Of a stretch of 52,602 nt of DNA, positions 8,337-16,317 are shown in pieces. A model generated the notes under the pieces. The model made no database searches, was not told where the DNA came from, and saw only the letters and a program-made list of their open reading frames with translations. Each line of letters begins with the position of its first letter. The first letter of the stretch is position 1. Made by a program: the position numbers and the translations under genes. The DNA comes from Burkholderiales bacterium (GTDB lineage: Bacteria; Pseudomonadota; Gammaproteobacteria; Burkholderiales; Burkholderiaceae_C), in the NCBI GenBank assembly GCA_028868825.1, contig JAGWTU010000035.1, positions 1-52,602 of the forward strand, read 5' to 3'.

Positions 8337-8773
8337 TTCAGCGCCAGCACCATCACGCCGGCGCCGACCATCAGGATGCCGACCCATTCCTGCAGCGAAG
8401 GCCGCTCGCCGAGGAAGACGAAGGCGATGACGACGACGAGCAGCAGGCTCAGCTTGTCGACCGGCGCGACCTTGGACGCGTCGCCGATCTTCAGCGCGCG
8501 GAAGTAGCAGGTCCACGAGGCGCCCGTCGCCAGCCCCGAGAGCACGAGGAAGAGCCAGGTCTTGGCCGACAGCGCCAGCGGGTCGGTCCACTTGCCGGTG
8601 GCGTAGACGAAGGCGCCGAGCACGCCGAGGATGATCACGGTGCGGATCAGCGTGGCCATGTCGCTGTTGACCCCGGCCAGGCCGATCTTGGCGAAGATCG
8701 CCGTCAGTGCGGCGAACACGGCCGACAGCAGCGCCCAGATGAACCAGGCCGAACCTGCGCTTGCTGATGTCAT
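8333..8773 (-). CDS. Half-size EamA/DMT-family transporter
   Basis: The product has 146 residues with about five predicted membrane segments: FIWALLSAVFAALTAIFA at the start, then LIRTVIILGVLGAFVYA, TWLFLVLSGLATGASWTCYF, LSLLLVVVIAFVFLG and WVGILMVGAGVMVLAL. This is a single EamA repeat, so it would have to work as a dimer, unlike the ten-helix DMT transporters. The ALKIGDASKVAPVDKLS segment is the conserved pre-helix motif of this group. Start ATG at 8773. The GIY-YIG gene overlaps its stop. Cargo unknown. Confidence 0.82.
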   Translation of the reverse strand: MTSASAGSAWFIWALLSAVFAALTAIFAKIGLAGVNSDMATLIRTVIILGVLGAFVYATGKWTDPLALSAKTWLFLVLSGLATGASWTCYFRALKIGDASKVAPVDKLSLLLVVVIAFVFLGERPSLQEWVGILMVGAGVMVLALK

Positions 8774-8856
8774 GGCTGCCTCGCTCGAAGTGCTGGTGTG
8801 GGCCGGCGTTCGACGCCGGACGGGAACCCGTGCCGACGCCATTGTGCGGCGCCGGG

Positions 8857-8882
8857 TGATCCAAGCCGGCCCGCGCTGCGTA
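8857..8882 (+). promoter_or_regulatory. Candidate ECF (ChrR-linked) sigma promoter upstream of the Cfa-like methyltransferase operon
   Basis: TGATCCAA at 8857-8864 and CGTA at 8879-8882, with 16 bp between TGATCC and CGTA. The same arrangement and spacing occurs twice in the sigma/anti-sigma intergenic region. TGATCC is the known -35 element of RpoE/ChrR-type (ECF11) sigma factors. It ends 68 bp before the start at 8951. Confidence 0.75.
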
Positions 8883-8950
8883 TCAGCTTGCGGGGCCGGC
8901 CGAACGGCGGCCTCCCCTCGCAACCCGCGCAACGAACCCCTTGACCGCCC

Positions 8951-10018
8951 ATGTCGATAGCCTCCGCCACCGCCGTCCACTGGGTCGAACAGGGACTGGT
9001 GCCCGACGGCGCCGTCCGCCACGGCATCCGCCGGCTGCTGAAAGCGCGCCTGGCCGAATTGCGCGACGGCGATGTGACCGCGACCGCCGCCGCGACGCAG
9101 GCCTTCGTCGAGGCGATGCGCGACGCGCCGCTCGCCCTCGTCCCCGAAAAGGCCAACGAGCAGCATTACGAGGTGCCGGCCGATTTCTTCGCGCTGGTGC
9201 TGGGCCGCCACCGCAAGTACAGCTGCGGCTACTGGGGCGACGACGCCGGGCTGAATACGGCGCCGGTGGACAGCATCGAGCGCGCCGAGGCCGCGGCGCT
9301 GCGCATCAGCTGCCAGCGCGCCGGGCTGGCCGACGGCCAGCGCGTGCTCGAGCTGGGCTGCGGCTGGGGTTCGCTGAGCCTGTGGATGGCCGAGCAGTTC
9401 CCCGCCAGCCGCATCACGGCGCTGTCGAATTCGCAGTCGCAGCGGCTGCACATCGAGGCCGAGGCGCGGCGGCGGCAATTGCGCAACCTGCAGGTGATCA
9501 CGCAGGACATCAACGCCTTCGACACCGGCGAACGCTACGACCGCATCGTCTCGATCGAGATGTTCGAGCATCTGCGCAACTGGCCGCTGGCCTTCGCGCG
9601 CGTGGCGCGCTGGCTGGCGCCGGGCGGCCGCTTCTTCATGCATGTGTTCGCGCATCGCGGCGCGCCGTATCCGTTCGAGGTGCGCGATGCCAGCGACTGG
9701 ATGAGCCGGTATTTCTTCTCGGGCGGCATGATGCCCAGCGACGACCTCGCGCTGCATTGCCAGGACGACCTGCGGCTGCTGCAGCGCTGGCGCTGGGACG
9801 GCACGCATTACCAGCGCACGGCCGAGGCCTGGCTCGAGAACATGGACCTCCACCGCCGCGAGCTGATGCCGGTGTTCGAGCGCTGCTATGGCACCGCCGA
9901 CGCGGCGCTGTGGTGGACGCGCTGGCGGCTGTTCTTCCTATCGGTGTCCGAACTCTTCGGCTACGACCGGGGCCAGCAATGGTGGGTCTCGCATTATCTT
10001 TTCGAGAAACGCGCATGA
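8951..10018 (+). CDS. Cyclopropane-fatty-acid-synthase-like SAM methyltransferase
   Basis: The product has 355 residues. The SAM site is VLELGCGWGSLSLWMA (about residue 134), followed by ITALSNSQSQ and DRIVSIEMFEHLRNW, all typical of the Cfa family. KYSCGYW near residue 97 keeps the Cys that in E. coli Cfa belongs to the bicarbonate site. The C-terminal part (RYFFSGGMMPS...LLQRWRWDGTHYQRTAEAWLENMD) fits lipid methyltransferases. It is shorter at the N-terminus than classical Cfa. It is preceded by a candidate ECF promoter and followed directly by the DUF1295-DUF2177 gene. It probably methylates or modifies unsaturated acyl chains in membrane phospholipid; the exact product is not set by sequence. 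Confidence 0.85.
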   Translation: MSIASATAVHWVEQGLVPDGAVRHGIRRLLKARLAELRDGDVTATAAATQAFVEAMRDAPLALVPEKANEQHYEVPADFFALVLGRHRKYSCGYWGDDAGLNTAPVDSIERAEAAALRISCQRAGLADGQRVLELGCGWGSLSLWMAEQFPASRITALSNSQSQRLHIEAEARRRQLRNLQVITQDINAFDTGERYDRIVSIEMFEHLRNWPLAFARVARWLAPGGRFFMHVFAHRGAPYPFEVRDASDWMSRYFFSGGMMPSDDLALHCQDDLRLLQRWRWDGTHYQRTAEAWLENMDLHRRELMPVFERCYGTADAALWWTRWRLFFLSVSELFGYDRGQQWWVSHYLFEKRA

Positions 10019-10040
10019 AGTCGACCCGCAGGCGGTGCCG

Positions 10041-11264
10041 TTGAACGCGCTGTTCGCCGGCGCGCTGCCGGCCGTGGCGCTGCAGGGCCTGGCGCTGATC
10101 GCATTGCTGGCCGTGCTGACCTGGATCGCCAGCGTCTGGCGCCGCGATGTCAGCCTGGTGGACCGCATGTGGCCGGTGTTCATCGCCGGCGCCGCGCTCG
10201 AATACCACCATGGCCTGGCGGCCGGCGGCGCGCGGTCGGCGTGGCTGCTGGTACTGGTGCTGGCCTGGGCGCTGCGGCTGGGCGTCTACCTCACGCATCG
10301 CAACTGGGGCCACGGCGAGGACCGCCGCTACAGCCGCATCCGCGAGCGCCACGAGCCGAACTTCGCCCTCAAGAGCCTCGTGCTGATCTTCGCGCTGCAG
10401 GCCGTCGTCGCCTGGATCCTCGGCTGGCCGCTGCTGCTCGGGCTCGCGAACGACGCGCCACTGGCGGCGACGGACGTCGTCGGCTGCGCCATCGCGCTGG
10501 TCGGCCTCGCCTTCGAGACCATCGGCGATGCCCAGCTCGCGCGCTTCAAGTCCGATCCGGCCCATGCCGGGCAGGTGATGGACCGTGGGCTGTGGCGCTG
10601 GACGCGGCACCCGAACTATTTCGGCGAGGCCTGCTTCTGGTGGGGCATCTGGCTGCTCTGTGCCGGCCGCGCCGGATTCGCCGGCGCGTGGACGCTGGTC
10701 TCGCCCCTGATGATGACCTGGCTGCTGCTGCAGGTCTCGGGCGTGCGGCTGCTCGAAGCCGACCTGGGCGCGAGCCGCCCGGCCTATCGCGACTACATCG
10801 CGCGCACCTCGGCGTTCCTGCCCTGGCCTCCACGGCAGCCCCGGGGGCCCGGCGCCGACACCGGCCCGCGCTGGGTCGCGGCCGTCGCCGCGACGGTGTG
10901 CAGCTTCCTCGCGCTCGACGCGCTGTGGCTGTCGACGATGAGCGCGCGCCTGTACCGGCCGGCGCTGGGCCCTTTGCTCGCCGCGGCACCCGACTGGATC
11001 GCCGCCGCGGCCTTCTATCCGCTGTATCTCGCCGGCGTCGTCGTCTTCGCCGTCGCGCCGGCGCTGCGCGGCGGCCGGCGGCGCGATGCCGCGGCGCGCG
11101 GCGCCTTCCTCGGGCTCGTCGCCTACGCCACCTACGACCTCACGAACCAGGCGACGCTGCGCGACTGGCCCTGGGCCGTCACGCTCGCCGATCTCGCCTG
11201 GGGCATGTGCGCCACGGCCATCGCCGCCGCGGTCGGAGCGACTGCGGCCCGCCGCCGCGCCTGA
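10041..11264 (+). CDS. DUF1295-DUF2177 fused integral membrane protein
   Basis: The product has about 407 residues in two parts. Residues 1-265 are a DUF1295 (steroid 5-alpha-reductase/isoprenylcysteine methyltransferase-like) membrane domain with LWRWTRHPNYFGEACFWWG, the family signature, near residue 190. Residues 275-407 are a DUF2177 membrane domain with LDALWLSTMSARLYRP, FYPLYLAGV and YATYDLTNQATLRDWPW. These families are normally separate genes in ECF/ChrR lipid clusters. No ATG fits: TTG at 10041 has GCAGG 8 bp upstream and is preferred, with GTG at 10035 as the alternative. The start follows the methyltransferase stop by 22 bp. Likely role is a membrane lipid reductase or accessory step; this is inference. 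Confidence 0.82.
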   Translation: MNALFAGALPAVALQGLALIALLAVLTWIASVWRRDVSLVDRMWPVFIAGAALEYHHGLAAGGARSAWLLVLVLAWALRLGVYLTHRNWGHGEDRRYSRIRERHEPNFALKSLVLIFALQAVVAWILGWPLLLGLANDAPLAATDVVGCAIALVGLAFETIGDAQLARFKSDPAHAGQVMDRGLWRWTRHPNYFGEACFWWGIWLLCAGRAGFAGAWTLVSPLMMTWLLLQVSGVRLLEADLGASRPAYRDYIARTSAFLPWPPRQPRGPGADTGPRWVAAVAATVCSFLALDALWLSTMSARLYRPALGPLLAAAPDWIAAAAFYPLYLAGVVVFAVAPALRGGRRRDAAARGAFLGLVAYATYDLTNQATLRDWPWAVTLADLAWGMCATAIAAAVGATAARRRA

Positions 11265-11298
11265 CCGGGCAACATCGGGGCGCGCGGCGCGCGCCGCC

Positions 11299-11958
11299 TC
11301 ACATCCCGACCAGCGCGCCGCCGATGCGCGCCAGCCAGCCGTCGAACAGCACCTTGCCGCTGACCGACGCCAGGCAGACGCAGGTGCTGCCCGGCAGCAC
11401 GACGGGTTGGTGGTGCACGGCGTCGTCGGCGGTGTCGAAATCGCCGGGGCCGAATTGCCCGCGGCCGTCGTCGAAGGCGCCGTACAGCACCTGCGTCATC
11501 TCGCGGCCGCGGTGGCTGTGCATCGGCAGCTGCCGGCCGCCGTCGACGCGCAGCAGGAAGAGATTGGCCTGCGCGTCGTGCGGCGCGCCGATGCGGCTCC
11601 AGCGCAGCCCGGGCCCGAGCAGGCGCCAGGGGCCGATTGCGCAGCCGGCCAGGCTGCGCGGCCAGGGCAGGCCTTCGGGCAGTTGCGCACGCACGGCCGG
11701 CATCGCAGCCGCTTGCGGGCGCGGCGTTGCGGCGCCGTCGATGCGCGCCAGCGTCTCGGCCAGCGCCGCGGGCGCCAGCAGTTCGGGTTCGAGCGCGTCG
11801 AGCAGCACGCCGCCCAGCGCCTCGAAGTCGCGCACGCGTTCGCGGCAGCGCGGGCACTGCTCGGCGTGCACCGCCAGCACGATCGCCGCGGCCGCATCGA
11901 GGCGGCCGGCCGCGAGTTGCAGCAGCAGTTCGTCTTCGGGATGGTGGCGGATGGTCAT
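11299..11958 (-). CDS. chrR: ChrR-family zinc anti-sigma factor with cupin domain
   Basis: The product has 219 residues. The N-terminal zinc anti-sigma (ZAS) motif is complete: His6, His31, Cys35 and Cys38 (HAEQCPRC), the same numbering as the ligands of Rhodobacter sphaeroides ChrR. The C-terminal half is a cupin with MHSHRGREM (His147, His149, Glu153) and a later DDAVHHQPV (His182/183), matching the second metal site needed for the singlet-oxygen response in ChrR. Its start overlaps the stop of the sigma gene (ATGA), the standard arrangement for a co-translated sigma/anti-sigma pair. It should hold the sigma factor inactive until singlet oxygen or organic peroxide disrupts the complex. Confidence 0.92.
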   Translation of the reverse strand: MTIRHHPEDELLLQLAAGRLDAAAAIVLAVHAEQCPRCRERVRDFEALGGVLLDALEPELLAPAALAETLARIDGAATPRPQAAAMPAVRAQLPEGLPWPRSLAGCAIGPWRLLGPGLRWSRIGAPHDAQANLFLLRVDGGRQLPMHSHRGREMTQVLYGAFDDGRGQFGPGDFDTADDAVHHQPVVLPGSTCVCLASVSGKVLFDGWLARIGGALVGM

Positions 11959-12542
11959 GGTTCGAGGCCGTCGAGCAGGCGGCGCAGATGGTTCAGCGCC
12001 AGCCGGATGCGCGACTTCACGGTGCCCAGCGGCAGACCCAGATCGCGCGCGATCAGCGCATGCGGTTGTTCGTCGAAATACGAGCGGCGCAGGATCAGCG
12101 CCTGCTCGTCGGACAGGTGGGCGAGCGCGGCGCGCACGCGCGTCTCGCGGCGGGCGCCGTCGAGCCGCTGCTCGGGCCCGGCATCGGGGTCGGCGGCGGC
12201 CGCTTCGAAGTCGTACGCATCGGCGCCGGTCTCGGCGTCCGATTCCAGCGCCGGCGCCTCGCCGCCCTGGCGGCGGTGGCCGTCGATGTGCAGATGGCGC
12301 GCGATCGTGAAGATCCAGGTCGAGGCCTGCGCGCGCACCGGGTCGAACGAGGCCGCCTTGCGCCAGACCTTGAGCATCGCCTCCTGTGCCAGGTCCTCGG
12401 CGACGCCGTCGGCGCAGCCGGCGCGCATCAGGTACGACTTCAGCCGCGGCGCGAAATGCTTGAACAGCGCGGCGAAGGCCTGGCGGTCGCCATGGCTCGC
12501 CACGGCCCCGAGCAGGCCATTCCAGTCGTCGTTCGTCGGCAT
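11955..12542 (-). CDS. rpoE: ECF sigma-70 family RNA polymerase sigma factor (RpoE/ECF11 type)
   Basis: The product has 195 residues from ATG 12542; a second ATG at 12554 would add four residues. Region 2 is seen as DLAQEAMLKVWRKAASFD followed by STWIFTIARHLHIDGHRR, and region 4 as LSDEQALILRRSYFDE and LGLPLGTVKSRIRLAL. An acidic linker (ESDAETGADAYDFEAAAADPDAGPE in two pieces) joins them, as in ECF11 members. It overlaps chrR downstream, and the candidate autoregulatory promoter lies at 12662-12687 on the same strand. It is expected to read the TGATCC-type sites in this window. The gene symbol follows the ChrR-linked RpoE, not the cell-envelope stress RpoE of E. coli. Confidence 0.92.
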   Translation of the reverse strand: MPTNDDWNGLLGAVASHGDRQAFAALFKHFAPRLKSYLMRAGCADGVAEDLAQEAMLKVWRKAASFDPVRAQASTWIFTIARHLHIDGHRRQGGEAPALESDAETGADAYDFEAAAADPDAGPEQRLDGARRETRVRAALAHLSDEQALILRRSYFDEQPHALIARDLGLPLGTVKSRIRLALNHLRRLLDGLEP

Positions 12543-12661
12543 CGATCCAGGCATCCGGTGACTCGTGACGAGCGACAGCCGGGCCCGCGCGGACGCGAGC
12601 CTCGGCCGCGGCCCGCGGGGCCGGGGCATGGGGTGTTCGCGTGCGACATCCATGCCCCTTC

Positions 12662-12687
12662 TACGTCTCGCGGGGCGGATTGGATCA
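12662..12687 (-). promoter_or_regulatory. Candidate ECF promoter for the sigma/chrR operon
   Basis: On the minus strand TGATCCAA begins at 12687 and CGTA ends at 12662, with 16 bp between TGATCC and CGTA. It lies 119 bp upstream of the sigma ATG. It is back to back with the plus-strand copy at 12705, with 17 bp between the two -35 boxes. Confidence 0.75.
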
Positions 12688-12704
12688 CAGGCGGCCCGGG
12701 CGCG

Positions 12705-12730
12705 TGATCCAAACCGACGCCCGCTGCGTA
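12705..12730 (+). promoter_or_regulatory. Candidate ECF promoter for the FAD oxidoreductase-DUF1365-Cfa operon
   Basis: TGATCCAA at 12705-12712 and CGTA at 12727-12730, again with 16 bp between TGATCC and CGTA. It lies 80 bp upstream of the ATG at 12811, which itself has a purine-rich GGAAGAAGAAG leader. It is divergent from the sigma promoter, so one intergenic region would serve both operons. Confidence 0.75.
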
Positions 12731-12810
12731 CAAGGGTCATCGCGCCTACCGCACGCCTACTGCCACCTACCGACGCCGGCGCCGACCGGAAGAAGAAGAA
12801 AGATCGCCCG

Positions 12811-14187
12811 ATGCCCCCCAACACCGTCGCGACGACACCCGCCCCCGCGCCGCTCGACATCGCCGTCATCGGCAGCGGCATCTCGGGGCTCGCGGCCGCC
12901 TGGCTGCTGGCGCAGCGCCACCGCGTGACGCTGTACGAGGCCGACGCGCGCCTCGGCGGCCACAGCCACACGGTCGACGTGCCGACCGCGGACGGCGGCG
13001 CGCTCGCCGTCGACACCGGCTTCATCGTCTACAACGAACCGGCCTATCCGAACCTCACCGCGCTGTTCGCCCATCTCGGCGTCGCGACGCGGGCTTCGGA
13101 CATGTCGTTCGCGGTGAGCCTGGACGGCGGCCGCCTCGAATACTCGGGCAGCGACCTGGCCGGCCTCTTCGCCCAGCGCGGCAACCTGCTGAGCCCGCGC
13201 TTCTGGTCGATGCTGCGCGACCTGCTGCGCTTCTACCGCCAGGCGCCGCTCGAGGCGCCGGACGTCGGCCTGATGTCGCTCGACGATTACCTCGACCGCC
13301 GCGGCTACGGCCGCGCCTTCCGCGACGACCACCTGTACCCGATGGCGGCGGCGATCTGGTCGGCGCCGGCGGCCGAGATCGGCCGCTATCCGACGCAGGC
13401 CTTCGTGCGCTTCTGCGAGAACCACGACCTGCTGAAGGTCGGTCGGCGTTCGACCTGGCGCACCGTCGTCGGCGGCAGCCGCGCCTATGTGCAGCGGCTG
13501 GCGGCGGCGCTGGGCGAGGGCGTGCAGGCCGGCCGCGCCGCCGTCGCGGTGCTGCGCGACACGCAAGGCGTGAAGATCCTGACCACCGGCGGCGAGGCGG
13601 CGCGGCGCCACGACGAGGTCGTCATCGCCACCCATGCCGACCAGGCGCTGCGCCTGCTGCCGCAGGCCTCGGCCGACGAGCGCCGGCTGCTCGGCGCCTT
13701 CGGCTACACGCGCAACCGCGCCGTGCTGCACGGCGACGCGGCGCTGATGCCGCAGCGCCGCGCCGTCTGGTCGAGCTGGAACTACAGCGCCGACCGCGAC
13801 GCCGCCTCCGCGCCCTGCGTCACCTACTGGATGAACCGCCTGCAGGGCCTGGCCGGCCCGCGCCCGATCTTCCTGACGCTGAACCCGCGCCGCGAGCCCG
13901 CGCCGGGGCAGATCCTCCACGAGCAGGTCTACGAGCATCCGCTGTTCGACGCCGCGGCGATGCTCGCGCAGGAACAGCTGTGGCCGACGCTGCAGGGCCG
14001 GCGCCACACCTGGTTCTGCGGCGCCTATTTCGGTGCCGGCTTCCACGAGGACGGGCTGCAGGCGGGACTCGCCGTGGCCGAGGCGCTGGGCGGCGTGCGC
14101 CGGCCCTGGTCGGTGGCCGGCGAATCGGCGCGCATCCGGCTCGGCGGGGCTGCCGCGTTGGCCGCACCGGCCGCGCTGGCCGCTTGA
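12811..14187 (+). CDS. FAD-dependent amine-oxidase-like oxidoreductase (COG2907; UfaO-like)
   Basis: The product has 458 residues. The FAD-binding motif IAVIGSGISGLAAAWLL is at residues 12-28, followed by LYEADARLGGHSHTV and DTGFIVYNEPAYPNLTALF, both typical of the COG2907 flavoproteins. A C-terminal TWFCGAYFGAGFHEDGLQAG segment closes the FAD site. The homologous gene of the Rhodobacter sphaeroides RpoE/ChrR regulon is the one implicated in furan fatty acid formation (UfaO). Here it is the first gene of an operon with DUF1365 and a Cfa-family enzyme, behind a matching promoter. It probably oxidises an acyl chain in the membrane; the precise reaction in this organism is inferred. Confidence 0.87.
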   Translation: MPPNTVATTPAPAPLDIAVIGSGISGLAAAWLLAQRHRVTLYEADARLGGHSHTVDVPTADGGALAVDTGFIVYNEPAYPNLTALFAHLGVATRASDMSFAVSLDGGRLEYSGSDLAGLFAQRGNLLSPRFWSMLRDLLRFYRQAPLEAPDVGLMSLDDYLDRRGYGRAFRDDHLYPMAAAIWSAPAAEIGRYPTQAFVRFCENHDLLKVGRRSTWRTVVGGSRAYVQRLAAALGEGVQAGRAAVAVLRDTQGVKILTTGGEAARRHDEVVIATHADQALRLLPQASADERRLLGAFGYTRNRAVLHGDAALMPQRRAVWSSWNYSADRDAASAPCVTYWMNRLQGLAGPRPIFLTLNPRREPAPGQILHEQVYEHPLFDAAAMLAQEQLWPTLQGRRHTWFCGAYFGAGFHEDGLQAGLAVAEALGGVRRPWSVAGESARIRLGGAAALAAPAALAA

Positions 14188-14194
14188 AGACCGC

Positions 14195-15016
14195 ATGAAG
14201 ACCGCGCCGACGATGGAGACCCCCGCCAGCGCATCGGCGCTGTATCGCGGCCGCGTCATGCACCAGCGCGTGCGGCCGGCGCGCCACCGGCTGGCCTATC
14301 GCGTCTACACGCTGCTCGTCGACCTCGACGAGCTGCCCGCGCTCGCGCGGCGGCTGCGGCTGTTCTCGCTCAACCGCTACAACCTCTTCAGCCTGCACGA
14401 GCGCGATTACGGCGGCGGCGATGCGCGCGGCCTGCGCCGGCATGTCGAGCGCGAGCTCGAGCGCGCCGGTCTGCCCGCCGGCGGCGCGATCCGCCTGCTG
14501 ACGATGCCGCGCCTGCTCGGCTACGCCTTCAATCCGCTGAACGTCTATTTCTGCCACGCCCCGGACGGCGCGCTGCAGGCCATCCTCTACGAGGTCAACA
14601 ACACCTTCGGCGAACGCCACAGCTACCTCATCGAGGTCGACGCCGGGCAGGCCCGCGACGGCCGCATCGTGCAGCGCTGCGCGAAGCATTTCCATGTCTC
14701 GCCCTTCCTCGGCTGCGAGATGCAATACCGCTTCGGCATCGAGCCGCCGGCACCCGGGCGCGACGCGCTGAGCGTCGGCGTGGCCGCCTACGACGCGCAG
14801 GGCCTGGTGCTGAACACGCGGCTCGACGCCACGCGCGGCCTGCTCAGCGACGGTGCGCTGCTGCGCGCCTTCTGCGCCTATCCGCTGCTCACGCTCAAGG
14901 TCGTCGCCGGCATCCACTGGGAGGCGGCGCGGCTGCTGCTCAAGCGCCTGCAGGTGCACCGCAAGCCGCCGCCGCCGACCCGCTCCGTGACCGTCATCAG
15001 GAATCCCCGAACATGA
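14195..15016 (+). CDS. DUF1365 family protein of the ECF/ChrR lipid cluster
   Basis: The product has 273 residues. Family signatures are LYRGRVMHQRVRPARHRLAY at the start, LFSLNRYNLFSLHERDYG, LLTMPRLLGYAFNPLNVYFCH, and VNNTFGERHSYL, followed by KHFHVSPFLGCEMQYRF. DUF1365 proteins sit beside the COG2907 flavoprotein and Cfa genes in most ChrR-type clusters; their chemistry is not established. It starts 7 bp after the flavoprotein and overlaps the next gene by ATGA. ATG at 14213 is a possible later start, but that would cut only a weakly conserved leader. Confidence 0.86.
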   Translation: MKTAPTMETPASASALYRGRVMHQRVRPARHRLAYRVYTLLVDLDELPALARRLRLFSLNRYNLFSLHERDYGGGDARGLRRHVERELERAGLPAGGAIRLLTMPRLLGYAFNPLNVYFCHAPDGALQAILYEVNNTFGERHSYLIEVDAGQARDGRIVQRCAKHFHVSPFLGCEMQYRFGIEPPAPGRDALSVGVAAYDAQGLVLNTRLDATRGLLSDGALLRAFCAYPLLTLKVVAGIHWEAARLLLKRLQVHRKPPPPTRSVTVIRNPRT

Positions 15017-16293
15017 CTCTTCCGAACACATCGGTCGGCGGCGACGCCGGCGGCCTGTCCCGCGGCGGGGCCAGCGGCCTGGCCGGCCGCTGGCTGCGGC
15101 GACCGCTGCAAGGCCTGCTGCGCGCCGTCAGCCACGGCTCGCTGCGCGTCGAGCTGCCCGACGGCGAGGTCATCGAGGCCCACGGCGCGCAGCCCGGGCC
15201 GCGGGCCTCGATGCGGCTGCTGCGCTGGCGCGCCCTGGCGCGCCTGGCGCTGGGCGGCGACCTCGGGCTGGCCGAGGCCTGGCGCGACGGCGACTGGTCG
15301 ACGCCCGACCTGCCGGCGCTGCTGCGTTTCGGCGCCCTCAACGAAGCGTCCTGGGGCGATCGCAGTCGCGCCGCCTGGCCGGCGCGCTGGCTGGGCCGCG
15401 CCTGGCACTGGGCGCGAGCCAACACCCGCCGCGGCAGCCGGCGCAACATCGCCGACCATTACGACCTGGGCAATGCCTTCTACGCCCGCTGGCTCGACCC
15501 CGAGCTGATCTATTCCAGCGCGATCTACGGCGATCCGACGCAGTCGCTCGAACAGGCGCAGGCTGCGAAGCTGCAATGCATCATCGAGCGGCTGCAACTC
15601 GACTCGCTGCCGCCCGGCGGCGAGATTCTCGAGATCGGCTGCGGCTGGGGCGCGCTGGCGCTGGCGATGGCGCGCCGGCGGCCCTGCCGCGTCACCGGCA
15701 TCACCCTGTCGCAGGAACAGCTCGCCCATGCACGCGAGCGCGTCGCTGCATCGGCAATGCCGACGCGCGTCGAGCTGCGGCTGCAGGACTACCGCGACCT
15801 GCGGGGCAGCTACGACCGCATCGTCTCGATCGAAATGCTCGAAGCCGTCGGCGAGCGCTATTGGCCGGTCTATTTCGAGACGCTGCGTCGCTGCCTGCGG
15901 CCGGGCGGCATCGCGGTGATCCAGGTCATCACCATCGGCGAGGCGTATTTCGACGATTACCGGCGCCACACCGATTTCATCCAGCGCCACGTCTTTCCCG
16001 GCGGCATGCTGCCGACCGTGAGCGCCATTCGCGACCAGGCGCGGCGCTGCGGACTCGAAATGGTCGAGGCGCTGCCTTTCGGCGCCAGTTACGCGGCGAC
16101 GCTGGCCGAATGGCGGCGGCGTTTCATCGCCGCCTGGCCCGAGATCGAGGCGCTGGGATTCGACGCGCCGTTCCGCCGCCTCTGGGAGTATTACCTGAGC
16201 TATTGCGAGGCGGGGTTCCTCTGCGGCAAGGTCGATGTCGGGCTGTACACGCTGCGGCATGCGGCCGACGCCGCAGCACCGCCCGGCACCTGA
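15013..16293 (+). CDS. Cyclopropane-fatty-acyl-phospholipid synthase family protein (UfaM/UfaA1-like subgroup)
   Basis: The product has 426 residues, full Cfa length. An N-terminal DUF7884-like domain is followed by NIADHYDLGNAFYARWLD and the SAM motif ILEIGCGWGALALAMA, then RIVSIEMLEAVGERYW and GYY-like C-terminal segments. At positions where E. coli Cfa has bicarbonate-site residues, this protein has YSSAIYG (Ser instead of Cys) and QVITIG (Ile instead of His). That pattern is common in the UfaA1-type enzymes that methylate oleoyl chains rather than make a cyclopropane ring. It ends the sigma-linked operon. Methylation of unsaturated phospholipid acyl chains is the likely role; the ring or branch outcome is not certain. 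Confidence 0.87.
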   Translation: MTLPNTSVGGDAGGLSRGGASGLAGRWLRRPLQGLLRAVSHGSLRVELPDGEVIEAHGAQPGPRASMRLLRWRALARLALGGDLGLAEAWRDGDWSTPDLPALLRFGALNEASWGDRSRAAWPARWLGRAWHWARANTRRGSRRNIADHYDLGNAFYARWLDPELIYSSAIYGDPTQSLEQAQAAKLQCIIERLQLDSLPPGGEILEIGCGWGALALAMARRRPCRVTGITLSQEQLAHARERVAASAMPTRVELRLQDYRDLRGSYDRIVSIEMLEAVGERYWPVYFETLRRCLRPGGIAVIQVITIGEAYFDDYRRHTDFIQRHVFPGGMLPTVSAIRDQARRCGLEMVEALPFGASYAATLAEWRRRFIAAWPEIEALGFDAPFRRLWEYYLSYCEAGFLCGKVDVGLYTLRHAADAAAPPGT

Positions 16294-16317
16294 CCGGCGT
16301 CGCGGTTCCCGCGGGAA

